This document shows positions 54,074-63,652 of a stretch of 64,000 nt of DNA, one piece after another. The stretch spans positions 113,499 through 177,498 of the forward strand of contig JAEDAG010000001.1 of NCBI GenBank assembly GCA_017309015.1, written 5' to 3'. The stretch comes from Faecalicatena absiana. Lineage in GTDB: Bacteria > Bacillota > Bacilli > Lactobacillales > Lactobacillaceae. Below the pieces are notes generated by a model, which worked only from the letters and a program-made list of their open reading frames with translations, was not told the DNA's origin and ran no database searches. Position 1 is the first letter of the stretch, and every line of letters begins with the position of its first letter. Position numbers and translations under genes: made by a program.

Positions 54074-54341
54074 TCATGACATGCTCCCCCGACCAAGGTC
54101 GGGGGTTTCTTTATAGGCTAGTGCTCACGCGCAGCCTACAGCTTCTGAGAACGACCAACTTATTCTTGCAAGCGGGCTTGACCGAGGTCAAGCCTGCTTT
54201 TTTACTGGTTCTGTCCAGCAAGCTGAACAGCAGTGCAAAAACAGAGGTCAGTCTATTTATCACGGAAGTGCCCCCTCCGACGATTCCGCCAAGCCGCATT
54301 GGCTGCTGTTTGACGGTACGATTTTTTCTTGCCCGGCTCTC
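54060..54341 (-). ncRNA. Candidate omega RNA (reRNA) guiding TnpB
   Basis: Between the tnpB stop and the element end the minus strand holds a TAGGCT/AGCCTA stem (54114-54138) and then the CCCCCGACC/GGTCGGGGG hairpin (54086-54105). This is the arrangement of the guide RNA of IS605-type TnpB. The guide would be the first 16-20 bases beyond the element end, here antisense to the end of the LysR-like gene. The 5' end of the RNA is not defined by the sequence, so the start given is only the tnpB stop. Confidence 0.5.
54168..54203 (+). terminator. Plus-strand terminator-like hairpin inside IS copy B
   Basis: AAGC-GGGCTTGACC pairs with GGTCAAGCC-TGCTT, followed by six T on the plus strand. It would stop transcripts entering the element from the LysR-like gene; it may also be part of the omega RNA fold. 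Confidence 0.55.
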
Positions 54342-55520
54342 TCAGAGCTGGGCAAGTCCTTTAAGCAAAATATTGATTGATGCATTGACGTCACGGTCAT
54401 GGTGCGCCTTGCAGAATGGGCAGTCCCATTCCCGCACTGACAGTGGCTTCTTGCCCGTATCCTTGCCGCATTTTGAGCAGATTCGGCTGGTGTATGCTGG
54501 ATTGACCTTGATGAGGATCTTTCCGTACTTCTTGCACTTGTATTCCAGCATGGCACGAAATCTGCCCCAGCTTTGACGCAGAATTGAGCGGGCAAGGTGG
54601 TGATTCTTCGTCATGTTCTTGATCTTTAAATCCTCAATGACGATGACGTCGTATTCCTTCACCAGTTGATTCGTTACCTTGTGCAGATAGTCATCGCGCT
54701 GATTCGTGATGCGGCTCATATAGCGGTTCTTGGCGACATTGGCTTTCTGCCAGTTGCGATAGTCAGACAGGCTTTTTGCGCCAAGAACCTTTTTGTTGGC
54801 GTCCTGCTGCGACTTAACCAAAGCCAAATGACGGCGCTTGGATGACTTGCTCTGCCAGATTTCTGCTTGTTTCTCGCAGTAATCTGATGAGAACTTGTCA
54901 AACTTTCTGCCGTCTGACAGGATGGCCAAGTGCGTCAGCCCCACGTCAATGCCAACTGCCTTGCCAGTCTTTGGCAGGAAGGCGGTCTTTTTCTCCACAA
55001 TGAGAGAAAGCCAGTAGCGCCCGCAAGCATCGACGCTGATCGTGTAGCGCTTGATCTTGCCGTCGATGACGCCGGTTTTCGATGATCTGACTCTTCTCAG
55101 CTTCGGCAGGAACATGTTTCTTTTGCCCATGATCCGGATGCCGGACGACTTGCCAGTATATGACTGCTTGGCGTTATGCTTTGAGTGGAAGCGGGGCTTG
55201 CGCCTCGTTCCGACAAAGAACGCCTCCCAGGCATCGCTGATGTTCTTGGTCACGATTTGGAAGCTGGAGCTGTCGCTTGCCTTGAGGAATGGATATTCGT
55301 TCTTTAAAGCGGGAAGCAGATTGTTAAGATCGAATTCCGTTAACAGTTTTGATTTCTTGTTGTTCTTGTAGCGTTCCTGATAGAGGCTGACAAGCTGATT
55401 CCAGAGGAAGCGGTCATTGCCAAAGAACTGTCTAAGTTTGGCTTGTTGTACGAGAGTCGGGTACAGTCTGATTTTTACTCCATATTCCGGCAGATCTGAC
55501 TTGCGCTTGCGTATTGCCAT
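54342..55520 (-). CDS. tnpB: TnpB, RNA-guided nuclease (IS605 family), complete
   Basis: 392 residues, normal length. The three RuvC acidic residues are present: D192 (GIDVGLTHL), E296 (VIEDLKI) and D377 (DRDVNAS). Four zinc-finger cysteines (348, 351, 367, 370) lie between the last two. So it should be an active RNA-guided DNA nuclease that helps keep the element in place. GGAGGAAG precedes the ATG. Confidence 0.93.
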   Translation of the reverse strand: MAIRKRKSDLPEYGVKIRLYPTLVQQAKLRQFFGNDRFLWNQLVSLYQERYKNNKKSKLLTEFDLNNLLPALKNEYPFLKASDSSSFQIVTKNISDAWEAFFVGTRRKPRFHSKHNAKQSYTGKSSGIRIMGKRNMFLPKLRRVRSSKTGVIDGKIKRYTISVDACGRYWLSLIVEKKTAFLPKTGKAVGIDVGLTHLAILSDGRKFDKFSSDYCEKQAEIWQSKSSKRRHLALVKSQQDANKKVLGAKSLSDYRNWQKANVAKNRYMSRITNQRDDYLHKVTNQLVKEYDVIVIEDLKIKNMTKNHHLARSILRQSWGRFRAMLEYKCKKYGKILIKVNPAYTSRICSKCGKDTGKKPLSVREWDCPFCKAHHDRDVNASINILLKGLAQL

Positions 55521-55601
55521 GTCGCTTCCTCCTTTCTAGCGTTTAGTGAAACGGTCTATTCCATTGCGTCTCAATGTATTTCTTGACGACGGCTTCGGTT
55601 G

Positions 55602-56000
55602 TCACTCCAATGCTTCCTGCATAATAGCTCGGTGACCACCCCAGAAGTATTCCTTCATCGTTTCCGGATACTTTTCACAAAGCCACTTGGCCGTAATGGC
55701 TTTGAGCTTCTTGACGATATTTGTCACGCTCTCTTTGGGTTTGGCAGACAGCAGAATATGCACGTGAGTTGGCATTATTTCCAAAGCCTTGACCGTATAC
55801 TCATTCTCACGGCAGATCTGCAGGATCTTGTCCTTGAGTGAATCGACAATAATCGGATTAGCCAAGGCTTGGTTGCAATACTTGGTACACCAGACGATGT
55901 GGTAATTGAGGTTGTATACGTAGCCTCGTCCATGGATGATATCTGGCTCATCATTCCTGAATTCGTATTTAACTATATGAGTTGCACCTTCTTTCAACAT
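55602..56000 (-). pseudogene. tnpA: TnpA (Y1 HUH transposase), C-terminally frameshifted, copy B
   Basis: 132 residues with the metal-binding HVH pair intact (MPTHVHILLS). Compared with copy A it lacks 10 bases after FWGGH (around 55636), changing the frame so that it ends GGHRAIMQEALE. The missing part in copy A contains YIETQ, which holds the nucleophilic tyrosine and a metal-ligand glutamine in this family. It is therefore most likely inactive. Confidence 0.85.
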
Positions 56001-56067
56001 TTGCAGTTCTTTAGTTGCTTATATTATATCGCATATCGAACTAATGTTCACGTGCTGAAGAAAAAAA

Positions 56068-56113
56068 GGGGGCGATTCAACTCGGCATTGAAATGCCAAG
56101 TTTTCTCGCCCTC
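56068..56113 (-). repeat. IS200/IS605 subterminal palindrome, tnpA-side end, copy B
   Basis: Same interrupted palindrome as in copy A (697-742), with arms GGGCGA/TCGCCC, AACT/AGTT and GGCATT/AATGCC. Confidence 0.7.
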
Positions 56114-56121
56114 AACGTAAT

Positions 56122-56155
56122 AAAAAGCCGCGTCCCTGAACGGGAGCGACTTTTT
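56122..56155 (-). terminator. Intrinsic terminator of the glycolytic operon
   Basis: On the minus strand AAAAAGTCGCTCCC pairs with GGGACGCGGCTTTTT around a small loop, with mismatches in the middle, 17 bases after the tpiA stop. IS copy B lies right behind its T run. Confidence 0.75.
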
Positions 56156-56172
56156 ATGACAGTTATTCAAAA

Positions 56173-56931
<759 letters not shown>

Positions 56932-56948
56932 TTATAATTCCTCCTAAA

Positions 56949-58160
56949 CTACTTGTCTGAAACGCAAGCGATACCTGGCAATTCCTTACCTTCAAGGTAT
57001 TCAAGAGATGCGCCACCACCAGTTGAGATGTGAGTCAACTTAGGAGCGATCCCCAATTGCTTGGCAGCAGCAGTTGAGTCACCACCGCCGACAATAGTAG
57101 TCGCGTCTGGCAAGTCAGCCAAAGCACGGCCGACTTCCAAAGTACCCTTGGCGAAGTTAGGCATTTCGAACACGCCCATTGGCCCGTTCCAAACAACAGT
57201 CTTGGCGCCTTCAAGAGTCTTCTTGAAGAGTTCAACAGTCTTAGGACCGATGTCCAAGCCCATTTCGTTGTCAGGAATGTCGTCGCCAACGACTTCTGAA
57301 GCAGCATCGTTGTTGAATTCAGTTGCGGCTACGTTGTCGATTGGCAGAACCAGCTTGTCGCCAGCCTTTTCCAGCAATTCCTTGGCAAATTCAACCTTGT
57401 CGTCTTCAACCAATGACTTGCCGATCTTGTGGCCTTGAGCCTTCAGGAAGGTGTAAGCCATACCACCACCGATGATGATGTGGTCAGCCTTAGGAATCAA
57501 GTTGGTGATCACGCCGATCTTGTCTGAAACCTTAGCACCACCCAAGATGGTTACGAATGGGTGAACTGGGTTGGCAACGGCGTTGCCCAAGAACTTGATT
57601 TCCTTTTCAAGCAGGAAGCCGGCAGCAGCAGGCTTGCCAGCAGCCTTCATGGCAGTAGCGATACCAACGTTTGAAGCGTGGCTTCTGTGAGCAGTACCGA
57701 AGGCGTCGTTTACGAAGACGTCGCCCAATGATGCCCAGTATTCGCCCAGCTTAGGGTCGTTCTTTGATTCGCGCTTGCCGAAGTCGTTGTCGATGTCTTG
57801 GAAACGGGTGTTTTCCAAAACAACTACGTCGCCGTCCTTCATGTTGTTGATGGCGTCTTCAACTTCCTTGCCTTCGTTTGAAGGTACGAAAGTTACTGGC
57901 TTGTCCAGCAATTCGCCCAAACGCTTGGCAACTGGAGCCAGGCTCAAGCTCTTCTTGTCTTCATCGCTCTTGACACGGCCAAGGTGTGACAGCAAGATTG
58001 CCTTGCCGCCGTGTTCGATGATGTACTTGATAGTTGGCAATGCGGCTACGATACGGTTGTCGTCACCAATCACGCCATCCTTAATTGGCACGTTGAAGTC
58101 AACGCGAACCAAAACCTTCTTGTCCTTAACGTCTACGTCAGAAACAATCAATTTAGCCAT
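56949..58160 (-). CDS. pgk: Phosphoglycerate kinase
   Basis: 403 residues: [21 protein letters not shown], hinge and ATP-binding GGAKVSDK and [11 protein letters not shown]. Makes ATP from 1,3-bisphosphoglycerate. AGGAG precedes the ATG. A terminator-like hairpin lies between gap and pgk. Confidence 0.98.
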   Translation of the reverse strand: MAKLIVSDVDVKDKKVLVRVDFNVPIKDGVIGDDNRIVAALPTIKYIIEHGGKAILLSHLGRVKSDEDKKSLSLAPVAKRLGELLDKPVTFVPSNEGKEVEDAINNMKDGDVVVLENTRFQDIDNDFGKRESKNDPKLGEYWASLGDVFVNDAFGTAHRSHASNVGIATAMKAAGKPAAAGFLLEKEIKFLGNAVANPVHPFVTILGGAKVSDKIGVITNLIPKADHIIIGGGMAYTFLKAQGHKIGKSLVEDDKVEFAKELLEKAGDKLVLPIDNVAATEFNNDAASEVVGDDIPDNEMGLDIGPKTVELFKKTLEGAKTVVWNGPMGVFEMPNFAKGTLEVGRALADLPDATTIVGGGDSTAAAKQLGIAPKLTHISTGGGASLEYLEGKELPGIACVSDK

Positions 58161-58187
58161 TGAAAAAATCTCCTAATATTTCATCGA

Positions 58188-58226
58188 AAAAAGGCGGAAG
58201 GAAGATATTTCCCTCCGCCTTCTTTC
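58188..58226 (-). terminator. Terminator-like hairpin between gap and pgk
   Basis: On the minus strand AAGGCGGAG-GAAA pairs with TTCC-TTCCGCCTT followed by six T, 35 bases after the gap stop and 25 before pgk. It probably lets only part of the transcripts pass, giving more gap than pgk message; partial read-through is inferred. Confidence 0.75.
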
Positions 58227-58260
58227 ACACTACTAATTAAATTTAGTCTTTAACTTAAAA

Positions 58261-59277
58261 TTAAAGAGTAGCAAAGTGCAACAAAGTACGAACCATTTGG
58301 CAAGTGAATGAGTATTCGTTGTCGTACCAAGCAACAGTCTTAACAAGTTGCTTGTCACCAGCGGTGATAACTTGGGTTTGAGTTGGGTCAAAGATTGAGC
58401 CAGCAGTCATACCAAGAACGTCGCTTGAAACGATTTCGTCATCGTTGTAAGCAAATGATGGGCTTTCGTACTTCTTCATAGCTGCGTTAACTTCTTCAGC
58501 AGTTACCTTCTTGTTCAAGATAGTAACAAGTTCAGTTTCTGAGCCATCTGGAACTGGAACACGTTGTGCGTGACCATCAAGCTTGCCGTTCAATTCTGGC
58601 AATACAAGGCCGATAGCCTTGGCAGCACCAGTTGAGTGAGGGATGATGTTTTCAGCAGCGGCACGTGCGTTACGGAAGTTAGCCTTACGGTCAGGACCAT
58701 CCAAAACCTTTTGAGTAGCAGTGTAGGCGTGGATAGTAGTCATAGTACCAACTTCGATGCCGAATTCCTTGTTCAAAGCGTTAGCCATTGGAGCAAGTGA
58801 GTTAGTGGTGCATGAACCAGCTGAAACGATCTTGTCGTCAGCGTTCAAAGTGTCTTGGTTTACTGAGTAAACGATAGTCTTCAAGTCGTTGCCGGCTGGA
58901 GCTGAGATCAATACACGCTTAGCGCCTGCTTCAAGGTGGGCTTCTGACTTAGCCTTGCTAGTGTAGAAACCAGTACATTCAAGAACGAAGTCAACGCCGT
59001 CGTTCTTAACCCAAGGAATGTTCTTGGCGTCTGCTTCAGCGTAAACACGGTACTTCTTGCCGTCAACTACCAGTGAGTCTTCAGTAGCTGAAACTTCGTG
59101 GTCGAAAGTGCCATGGGTAGTGTCGTACTTCAACAGGTGAGCCAACATAGCTGGAGTAGTCAAGTCGTTAATAGCAACAACTTCGATGTCCTTTGAAGCT
59201 TCGCCCAAGTCCATAATACGACGGAAAGCCAAACGACCAATACGGCCGAAACCGTTAATACCAATCTTAACTGTCAT
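58261..59277 (-). CDS. gap: Glyceraldehyde-3-phosphate dehydrogenase
   Basis: 338 residues: NAD-binding [10 protein letters not shown] and catalytic cysteine in [12 protein letters not shown]. The glycolytic type. Strong Shine-Dalgarno (GGAGG) before the start. Second gene after the cggR repressor. Confidence 0.98.
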   Translation of the reverse strand: MTVKIGINGFGRIGRLAFRRIMDLGEASKDIEVVAINDLTTPAMLAHLLKYDTTHGTFDHEVSATEDSLVVDGKKYRVYAEADAKNIPWVKNDGVDFVLECTGFYTSKAKSEAHLEAGAKRVLISAPAGNDLKTIVYSVNQDTLNADDKIVSAGSCTTNSLAPMANALNKEFGIEVGTMTTIHAYTATQKVLDGPDRKANFRNARAAAENIIPHSTGAAKAIGLVLPELNGKLDGHAQRVPVPDGSETELVTILNKKVTAEEVNAAMKKYESPSFAYNDDEIVSSDVLGMTAGSIFDPTQTQVITAGDKQLVKTVAWYDNEYSFTCQMVRTLLHFATL

Positions 59278-59313
59278 ATTCGTAAGTCCTCCTTAAGAAC
59301 TATAAACAACATT

Positions 59314-60357
59314 TTATTTTAAGCGGGTTTTCCCGTTTAAAATCAGATTTGAGGCTGCCTCATCAGTAATTAGCCAGGTCTGATGAGGAGCATTGCGCAT
59401 ATATGCTTGAATGGCCTCAGCCTTGCGGGCTCCCATGGCCACCGCAATAATATGCGGGACGTTCGTTAATGTTTCGAACTGCAAACCAACCTGTCTGATT
59501 CGTTCGACTACGTGTCCTTCGTCATCGAAGAAACATCCAAAGCATTCGGTGACTGCCTTGCTCTCGCGCAACTTAGCCAAAGCCAAGGGGCCGTACCCCC
59601 GCCGTCTAGCCATTTCATCGGCTAAGCCAATGCCATGGATGACGACGTCGCTTTGCGAGATGTCTTGTAGCACTTCGCTGATCTCCGGATCATGAAGCAA
59701 GGAGCGGTAGGCATCCTTGGGAACCTGTTCCGGCAAGAAAAGCGATTCATAATTGCCGCCGGTAGCACGGGCCATCTCTTGGACGATGGCGTTGCTTTCC
59801 GTGTTGACTCTGCCGCCAAGAGCACCGCGGCCGGGAACGAATTTGATTTTCCGGTTTTCGCTCAATGACGGGGTCAGCTTCTTGGCGACCTTGGCAATCG
59901 TCTTGCCGCCCATGACTGTCACAATGCAGTCAGCCAGGGGCAAGAGCAGGTTCAGGGCTGAGTTCAGCTCCTCGCCTGCCAGGTCATAGACCCGGCCTTG
60001 CAGATCAGAGTCGCCCGCGACAATGATTGTCCGGTCGATTTCAAGTTTCTCGGCCAGCTTCACTTCTGCTTGGCTGGCATTAAAAAGTCGATCAACAATC
60101 TGTGCTGCGTCTTTTACGACGCTTTCTCCCTTCTCCGTGAGGACCATCCCGTAATTATGAATTTCGATCAGGCCCAATTTCCGCAGATTCTCAGTCTCGG
60201 TACGAATATTGCGTTCGCTTAAGCCGAGCCTGATTGCCACATTCCGCCGACCAATCGGGGCATGCAGGCTGATCTGCTCCAGGATCAGGTATCTTTGCCG
60301 AAAGATCTTTAAAGCATCAGGAACAAGCAGTTCGAGCAGGGATAAATCCGTGTTCAA
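59314..60357 (-). CDS. cggR: CggR, central glycolytic genes regulator
   Basis: About 347 residues of the SorC/CggR family: N-terminal winged helix (PIGRRNVAIRLGLSERNIRTE, about 32-52) and a sugar-phosphate-binding domain (GALGGRVNTESNAIVQEMA). In Bacillus, fructose 1,6-bisphosphate releases it from DNA. The start is a TTG at 60357 (AGAAGG 8 bases upstream), giving MNTDLSLLELLVPDALKIF; the upstream ATGs at 60366 and 60393 lack a usable site. First gene of the operon it controls. Confidence 0.92.
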   Translation of the reverse strand: MNTDLSLLELLVPDALKIFRQRYLILEQISLHAPIGRRNVAIRLGLSERNIRTETENLRKLGLIEIHNYGMVLTEKGESVVKDAAQIVDRLFNASQAEVKLAEKLEIDRTIIVAGDSDLQGRVYDLAGEELNSALNLLLPLADCIVTVMGGKTIAKVAKKLTPSLSENRKIKFVPGRGALGGRVNTESNAIVQEMARATGGNYESLFLPEQVPKDAYRSLLHDPEISEVLQDISQSDVVIHGIGLADEMARRRGYGPLALAKLRESKAVTECFGCFFDDEGHVVERIRQVGLQFETLTNVPHIIAVAMGARKAEAIQAYMRNAPHQTWLITDEAASNLILNGKTRLK

Positions 60358-60373
60358 AGTAACCATCCTTCTA

Positions 60374-60417
60374 GTGGGACGCTTGCCGACCATAGTGTTG
60401 ACGTTTTGTGTCCCACA
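60374..60417 (-). promoter_or_regulatory. Candidate CggR operator
   Basis: Just before cggR the minus strand carries GTGGGAC and GTCCCAC as inverted arms at the outer ends, with GGGAC...CGTC and TGGTC...CGTC between them, which resembles the direct-repeat operator bound by Bacillus CggR. It lies in the transcribed leader downstream of the promoter, where CggR acts as a roadblock in Bacillus. Confidence 0.5.
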
Positions 60418-60482
60418 TTGCTTAAAAATATAAGAGAAACAAGACTTTCGCTTAAATCTCCATTTCTCTCTCGACACTCCCT

Positions 60483-60510
60483 AGTATAGCAGAATTTATT
60501 TTGTATGCAA
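60483..60510 (-). promoter_or_regulatory. Promoter of the cggR-gap-pgk-tpiA operon
   Basis: TTGCAT (60505-60510) and TATACT (60483-60488) with a 16-base spacer, about 65 bases upstream of the candidate operator. Confidence 0.6.
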
Positions 60511-60654
60511 GCTTTTTGAACGACTTTGCTATTTCCTAAAAAGCCTTTACAAAAAGTTAAAATTACAAAAAACAACTTTTAAAATTCAGGAACTTTCCAA
60601 ATTTAGCCCTTCCCAATTTAAAATTGTTTGTTATAATAGATTAGGTAATCGGAT

Positions 60655-60726
60655 GGACCCTTAGTGTAATGGATCGCACGCAAGATTCCGGTTCTTGAAA
60701 TCTGGGTTCGACTCCCAGGGGGTCCA
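60655..60726 (+). tRNA. tRNA-Arg (anticodon CCG)
   Basis: 72 bases forming a full cloverleaf: acceptor GGACCCT with GGGGGTCC, anticodon stem CAAGA/TCTTG with loop TTCCGGT (anticodon CCG, reads CGG) and T arm with GGTTCGACTC. CCA is not encoded. An extended -10 (TGTTATAAT, 60629-60637) lies upstream. It stands alone rather than in a cluster. Confidence 0.95.
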
Positions 60727-60734
60727 TATGGACT

Positions 60735-60766
60735 TGAAGCCGTTGCTGAATGCAGCGGCTTTTTTC
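60735..60766 (+). terminator. Intrinsic terminator of tRNA-Arg
   Basis: AAGCCG-TTGC pairs with GCAG-CGGCTT, followed by six T, about 8 bases after the tRNA. Confidence 0.8.
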
Positions 60767-60785
60767 TTACTTGGCATGAGTCTAG

Positions 60786-60830
60786 AAAAATAGGAAGAAA
60801 CGGTTTTTGACCCGTTTCTTCCTATTTTTG
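60786..60830 (-). terminator. Intrinsic terminator of the TrpXYZ-like operon
   Basis: AAAAATAGGAAGAAACGG pairs with CCGTTTCTTCCTATTTTT around a short loop; T run on the minus strand after the ATPase stop. Confidence 0.88.
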
Positions 60831-60851
60831 TTTGCTGAGTCTGGGGCTTCT

Positions 60852-61616
60852 TTATTCAAAGAACTTGGCCAGATCATTCATAGTCAGCTGCCTTTTGGCT
60901 GCTCCTTGATAGTCACGAATGATTTGCCCATTTTCCAGAACCAGCAGCCGGTTGCCGTACTTTAAGGCATCTTCCATGTGGTGGGTGATCATCACGGCCG
61001 TGATCTGCTCTTGGCGGATGTGCCGGTCAGTGGCTTCCAGCAGGTTGCGGCTCGACCTTGGATCCAAGGCCGCCGTGTGTTCGTCAAGCAAGAGCAGATC
61101 GGGCCGCTTGTAGGTCGCCATCACGAAGCTCAAAGCCTGGCGCTGGCCGCCAGAAAGCTGGTCAACGGCCACGTCCAGCTTGTCTTCCAAGCCATTGTTG
61201 ATCGTCGCCAGCGCCTTGGCAAACGCCGCCTTTTCGGCTTTAAGCCTGCGCAGCCGCAATCCTCGCCGCTCTCCTCTTTTGGCGGCCAGCAGCAGGTTTT
61301 CCGCGACCGTCATGCGCGGCGCCGTGCCTAATTTGGTATCCTGGAAGACTCTGGCAATGAAGCGGCTTCTCTTTTCTTCGCTTTCTTTGGTAATGTCGAT
61401 TCCCTTATAGGAAATCGTTCCTTGAGAGGGGTGAATTTCACCGGCCAAAACGTTCAACAGGGTGCTCTTCCCGGCCCCGTTGCCCCCAAGCAGGCAGATA
61501 AAGTCCCCTTCCTTGATCTCCAGGTTGATCCCCTTTAAGATCTTGGCCTCATCCGCCGTACCTGGATTGACGGTCGTCTCAATGTTTTTCAGTTTGATTA
61601 AGGCTGCGTTAGTCAT
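60852..61616 (-). CDS. trpZ: ABC transporter ATPase, TrpXYZ-like (probable tryptophan uptake)
   Basis: 254 residues: Walker A GGNGAGKST, signature LSGGQRQA, Walker B LLLLDEH and an H-loop. Last gene of a three-gene unit whose binding protein belongs to the TrpX family. It overlaps the permease by 8 bases. The tryptophan assignment comes from the leader with tandem Trp codons and from the family, not from this protein alone. Confidence 0.85.
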   Translation of the reverse strand: MTNAALIKLKNIETTVNPGTADEAKILKGINLEIKEGDFICLLGGNGAGKSTLLNVLAGEIHPSQGTISYKGIDITKESEEKRSRFIARVFQDTKLGTAPRMTVAENLLLAAKRGERRGLRLRRLKAEKAAFAKALATINNGLEDKLDVAVDQLSGGQRQALSFVMATYKRPDLLLLDEHTAALDPRSSRNLLEATDRHIRQEQITAVMITHHMEDALKYGNRLLVLENGQIIRDYQGAAKRQLTMNDLAKFFE

Positions 61617-62505
61617 TCTTTATGCCTCCCAACAAGGTCTTTCTAAGGTGCAGGTATTTTTCAGCTTGCGGCAGCATCATGCAGATCGATAAAACGACCG
61701 CGGAAATCAGGTTCAGATTGTCTGATGACAAGCCGATCTGCAGAACCGCGAGCAGGATCAGACGGTAGATGATGGAGCCCAGGGTCACGGCAAACAAGCG
61801 GCTGCCCAGGTCCAGGTTTCTGAAAATGACCTCGCTGATGATGATCGAAGCCAAGGCAATGACGATCGTCCCAATCCCCATATTGACGTCAGCATAACCA
61901 TTGCTTTGCGCTACGACCGCCCCGCACAAGCCGACCAGGCCGTTTGACAGCATCAAGCCAACGACGGTCATCTGATTGACGTGGATTCCCAAGGACTTGG
62001 CCATTTGCGGGTTGTCGCCCGTGGCAATGAAGGATTGGCCAAAGTCAGTAAAGAGAAACCAGATCAGCAAGCCGGTCACGGTCAGCATGATCAAGATTCC
62101 GGCAAAAACCGCATCAAAGTACTGGGGCAAGGACTTCAAGAAGGCATTGCTGAAGATCGTGCTTTTGCTCAAAAGGGACACGTTGGACTTGCCCATGACC
62201 ATCAAATCCACTGAATAGATCCCAGTCATGGTCAAAATTCCCGCCAAAAGGCTGGGAATCTTGCCCTTCGTAATCAGCAAGGCCGTGACCAAGCCGGCTA
62301 AGCCGCCAGCGATAAAGGCAGCCAAAGTCGCCAGCCACGGGCTGACCCCCTTGACGATCAAGCTGACAGCTACGGAAGCGCCTAATGGGAAGGTTCCTTC
62401 TACCGTCATATCAGTCGTATTCATAATTCGGAAGCTCAGGTACAAGCCTAGGCCCAACAGGCCCCATAAGAAGCCCTGGCCAATGGCTGAGACAATCAAA
62501 TTCAT
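61609..62505 (-). CDS. trpY: ABC transporter permease, TrpXYZ-like
   Basis: 298 residues with 8 or more membrane helices, of the family PF02653-type permeases (ITKGKIPSLLAGILTMTGIYSVDL, GDNPQMAKSLGI). Overlaps both neighbours (8 and 4 bases). Confidence 0.85.
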   Translation of the reverse strand: MNLIVSAIGQGFLWGLLGLGLYLSFRIMNTTDMTVEGTFPLGASVAVSLIVKGVSPWLATLAAFIAGGLAGLVTALLITKGKIPSLLAGILTMTGIYSVDLMVMGKSNVSLLSKSTIFSNAFLKSLPQYFDAVFAGILIMLTVTGLLIWFLFTDFGQSFIATGDNPQMAKSLGIHVNQMTVVGLMLSNGLVGLCGAVVAQSNGYADVNMGIGTIVIALASIIISEVIFRNLDLGSRLFAVTLGSIIYRLILLAVLQIGLSSDNLNLISAVVLSICMMLPQAEKYLHLRKTLLGGIKND

Positions 62506-63494
62506 TTGTAAATCGTTCCTTTCTGCTTAGCTTCTTGGTAAAAATACTTTGGCACCGTCAACCCCAGCTTCTTGGCCTCCTTCAGGTTCAAGACCGGCTT
62601 CCCGTGCTTGAGATAGCGAACCGGCATGTTGGCCGGCTGCTTGCCCTTGAGGATCTGAACGACCATCTTGGCCCCCTCAACCCCCAGCTTGTACTGGTCG
62701 ACACTGTAGGTGGCAATCCCGCCTTCCTTGACCATCGTGTCCACGGCCGGGAAAACCGGCTTCTTGGCCGCGTTGGCGTTCTTGACCAGAGTCTGCATGG
62801 CCCCGGCAACCGTGTTGTCGGTTGGCACGATCACCGCGTCTACCTGCGTCAGCATCTGCTGCGAAACCTGGTTTAAGTCATTAGAGTTGGAGATTGCGTA
62901 GCCCTTCAGGCTGAGCTTCAGCTTCTTGCATTCGCTTACGATCTGCCGATAGCCAGCCACGGCTGAGGCGTCGCTTGACGTGTAGATCACGCCCAAAGTC
63001 TTCAGCTTGGGCATGAAGCGCTGGATCAGCTCCAGCTGCTCCTGAATTGGCGCTCGGTCCGAGATCCCGGTAATATTGCCACCTGGGTGCTGATTGTTCT
63101 TGACCAGGTTGGCGGATTTGGGATCCGTCACCGCCCCCAGGACGATCGGCGTCTTCTTGGTCGCGTTGGCCAGGGCTTGTGATGACGGCGTCGTGATCCC
63201 GAAAAGCACCTTTGAATCGCCGTTGACCAGCTTTTCAGCCATGGTTTTCAGATTGCTCTGGTCGTTGTTGGCATTTTGGTAGTCAAGCTTGATTTCCTTG
63301 CCATCCCGGTAGCCTTCTCTTGCCAATTCATCCTTAAAGCCTTTATAGATGGCATCAAGGGCAGCGTGGCGCATCAGGGTCAAGACCCCAATCTTGATCT
63401 GGCTCTGCTTGACTCGCGCCGGCTTGGACTCAAGGCCAAAGGCCACGGCCAGGAAAACGAACAGAATTGCGAAGGCTGTTCCCACTTTCTTCAT
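62502..63494 (-). CDS. trpX: ABC transporter substrate-binding protein, TrpX-like
   Basis: 330 residues of the ABC_sub_bind family (PF04392): IKIGVLTLMRHAALDAIYKGF, FGITTPSSQAL, VGAVTDP-type strand (LGAVTDPKSANLV) and VPTDNTVAGAM. There is an N-terminal hydrophobic signal (about 5-20) without a lipobox cysteine, so it is likely kept on the membrane by an uncleaved anchor. AAAGGA precedes the start. It heads the operon behind a long leader with Trp codons. Confidence 0.85.
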   Translation of the reverse strand: MKKVGTAFAILFVFLAVAFGLESKPARVKQSQIKIGVLTLMRHAALDAIYKGFKDELAREGYRDGKEIKLDYQNANNDQSNLKTMAEKLVNGDSKVLFGITTPSSQALANATKKTPIVLGAVTDPKSANLVKNNQHPGGNITGISDRAPIQEQLELIQRFMPKLKTLGVIYTSSDASAVAGYRQIVSECKKLKLSLKGYAISNSNDLNQVSQQMLTQVDAVIVPTDNTVAGAMQTLVKNANAAKKPVFPAVDTMVKEGGIATYSVDQYKLGVEGAKMVVQILKGKQPANMPVRYLKHGKPVLNLKEAKKLGLTVPKYFYQEAKQKGTIYK

Positions 63495-63541
63495 TATTTA
63501 ATCCTTTCTTCTTGACACTTGAACAAGAACCCGCAAGAAGC

Positions 63542-63575
63542 AAAAACAGGAATCCCTGAGTCGGAATTCCTGTTT
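63542..63575 (-). terminator. Second leader terminator, before trpX
   Basis: On the minus strand AACAGGAAT pairs with ATTCCTGTT, followed by five T. It lies 48 bases before the trpX start, downstream of the first terminator. Confidence 0.7.
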
Positions 63576-63582
63576 CTTGGTC

Positions 63583-63626
63583 AAACAAAAATCCGGACGC
63601 GTTCTTATTCATAACGCTATCCGGAT
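63583..63626 (-). terminator. First leader terminator (attenuator) of the TrpXYZ-like operon
   Basis: On the minus strand ATCCGGA-TA-GCGTT pairs with AACGC-G-TCCGGAT, followed by TTTTTG. Its 5' arm (63615-63623) can instead pair over 9 bases (one G-U) with 63655-63663, which would be the antiterminator. Confidence 0.8.
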
Positions 63627-63652
63627 TCTTTAAGAACTTGTTCTTAAGCACG

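Larger units (their letters stand above)
54074..56118 (-). mobile_element. IS200/IS605-family element, copy B
   Basis: Element of about 2.05 kb with tnpA at the high-coordinate side and tnpB after it, both on the minus strand. The tnpA-side end carries the palindrome at 56068-56113 and abuts TTTTTATTAC of the tpiA terminator. The tnpB-side end carries the GC-rich hairpin CCCCCGACC/GGTCGGGGG (54086-54105), typical of the family. End coordinates are accurate to a few bases only. Confidence 0.88.
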
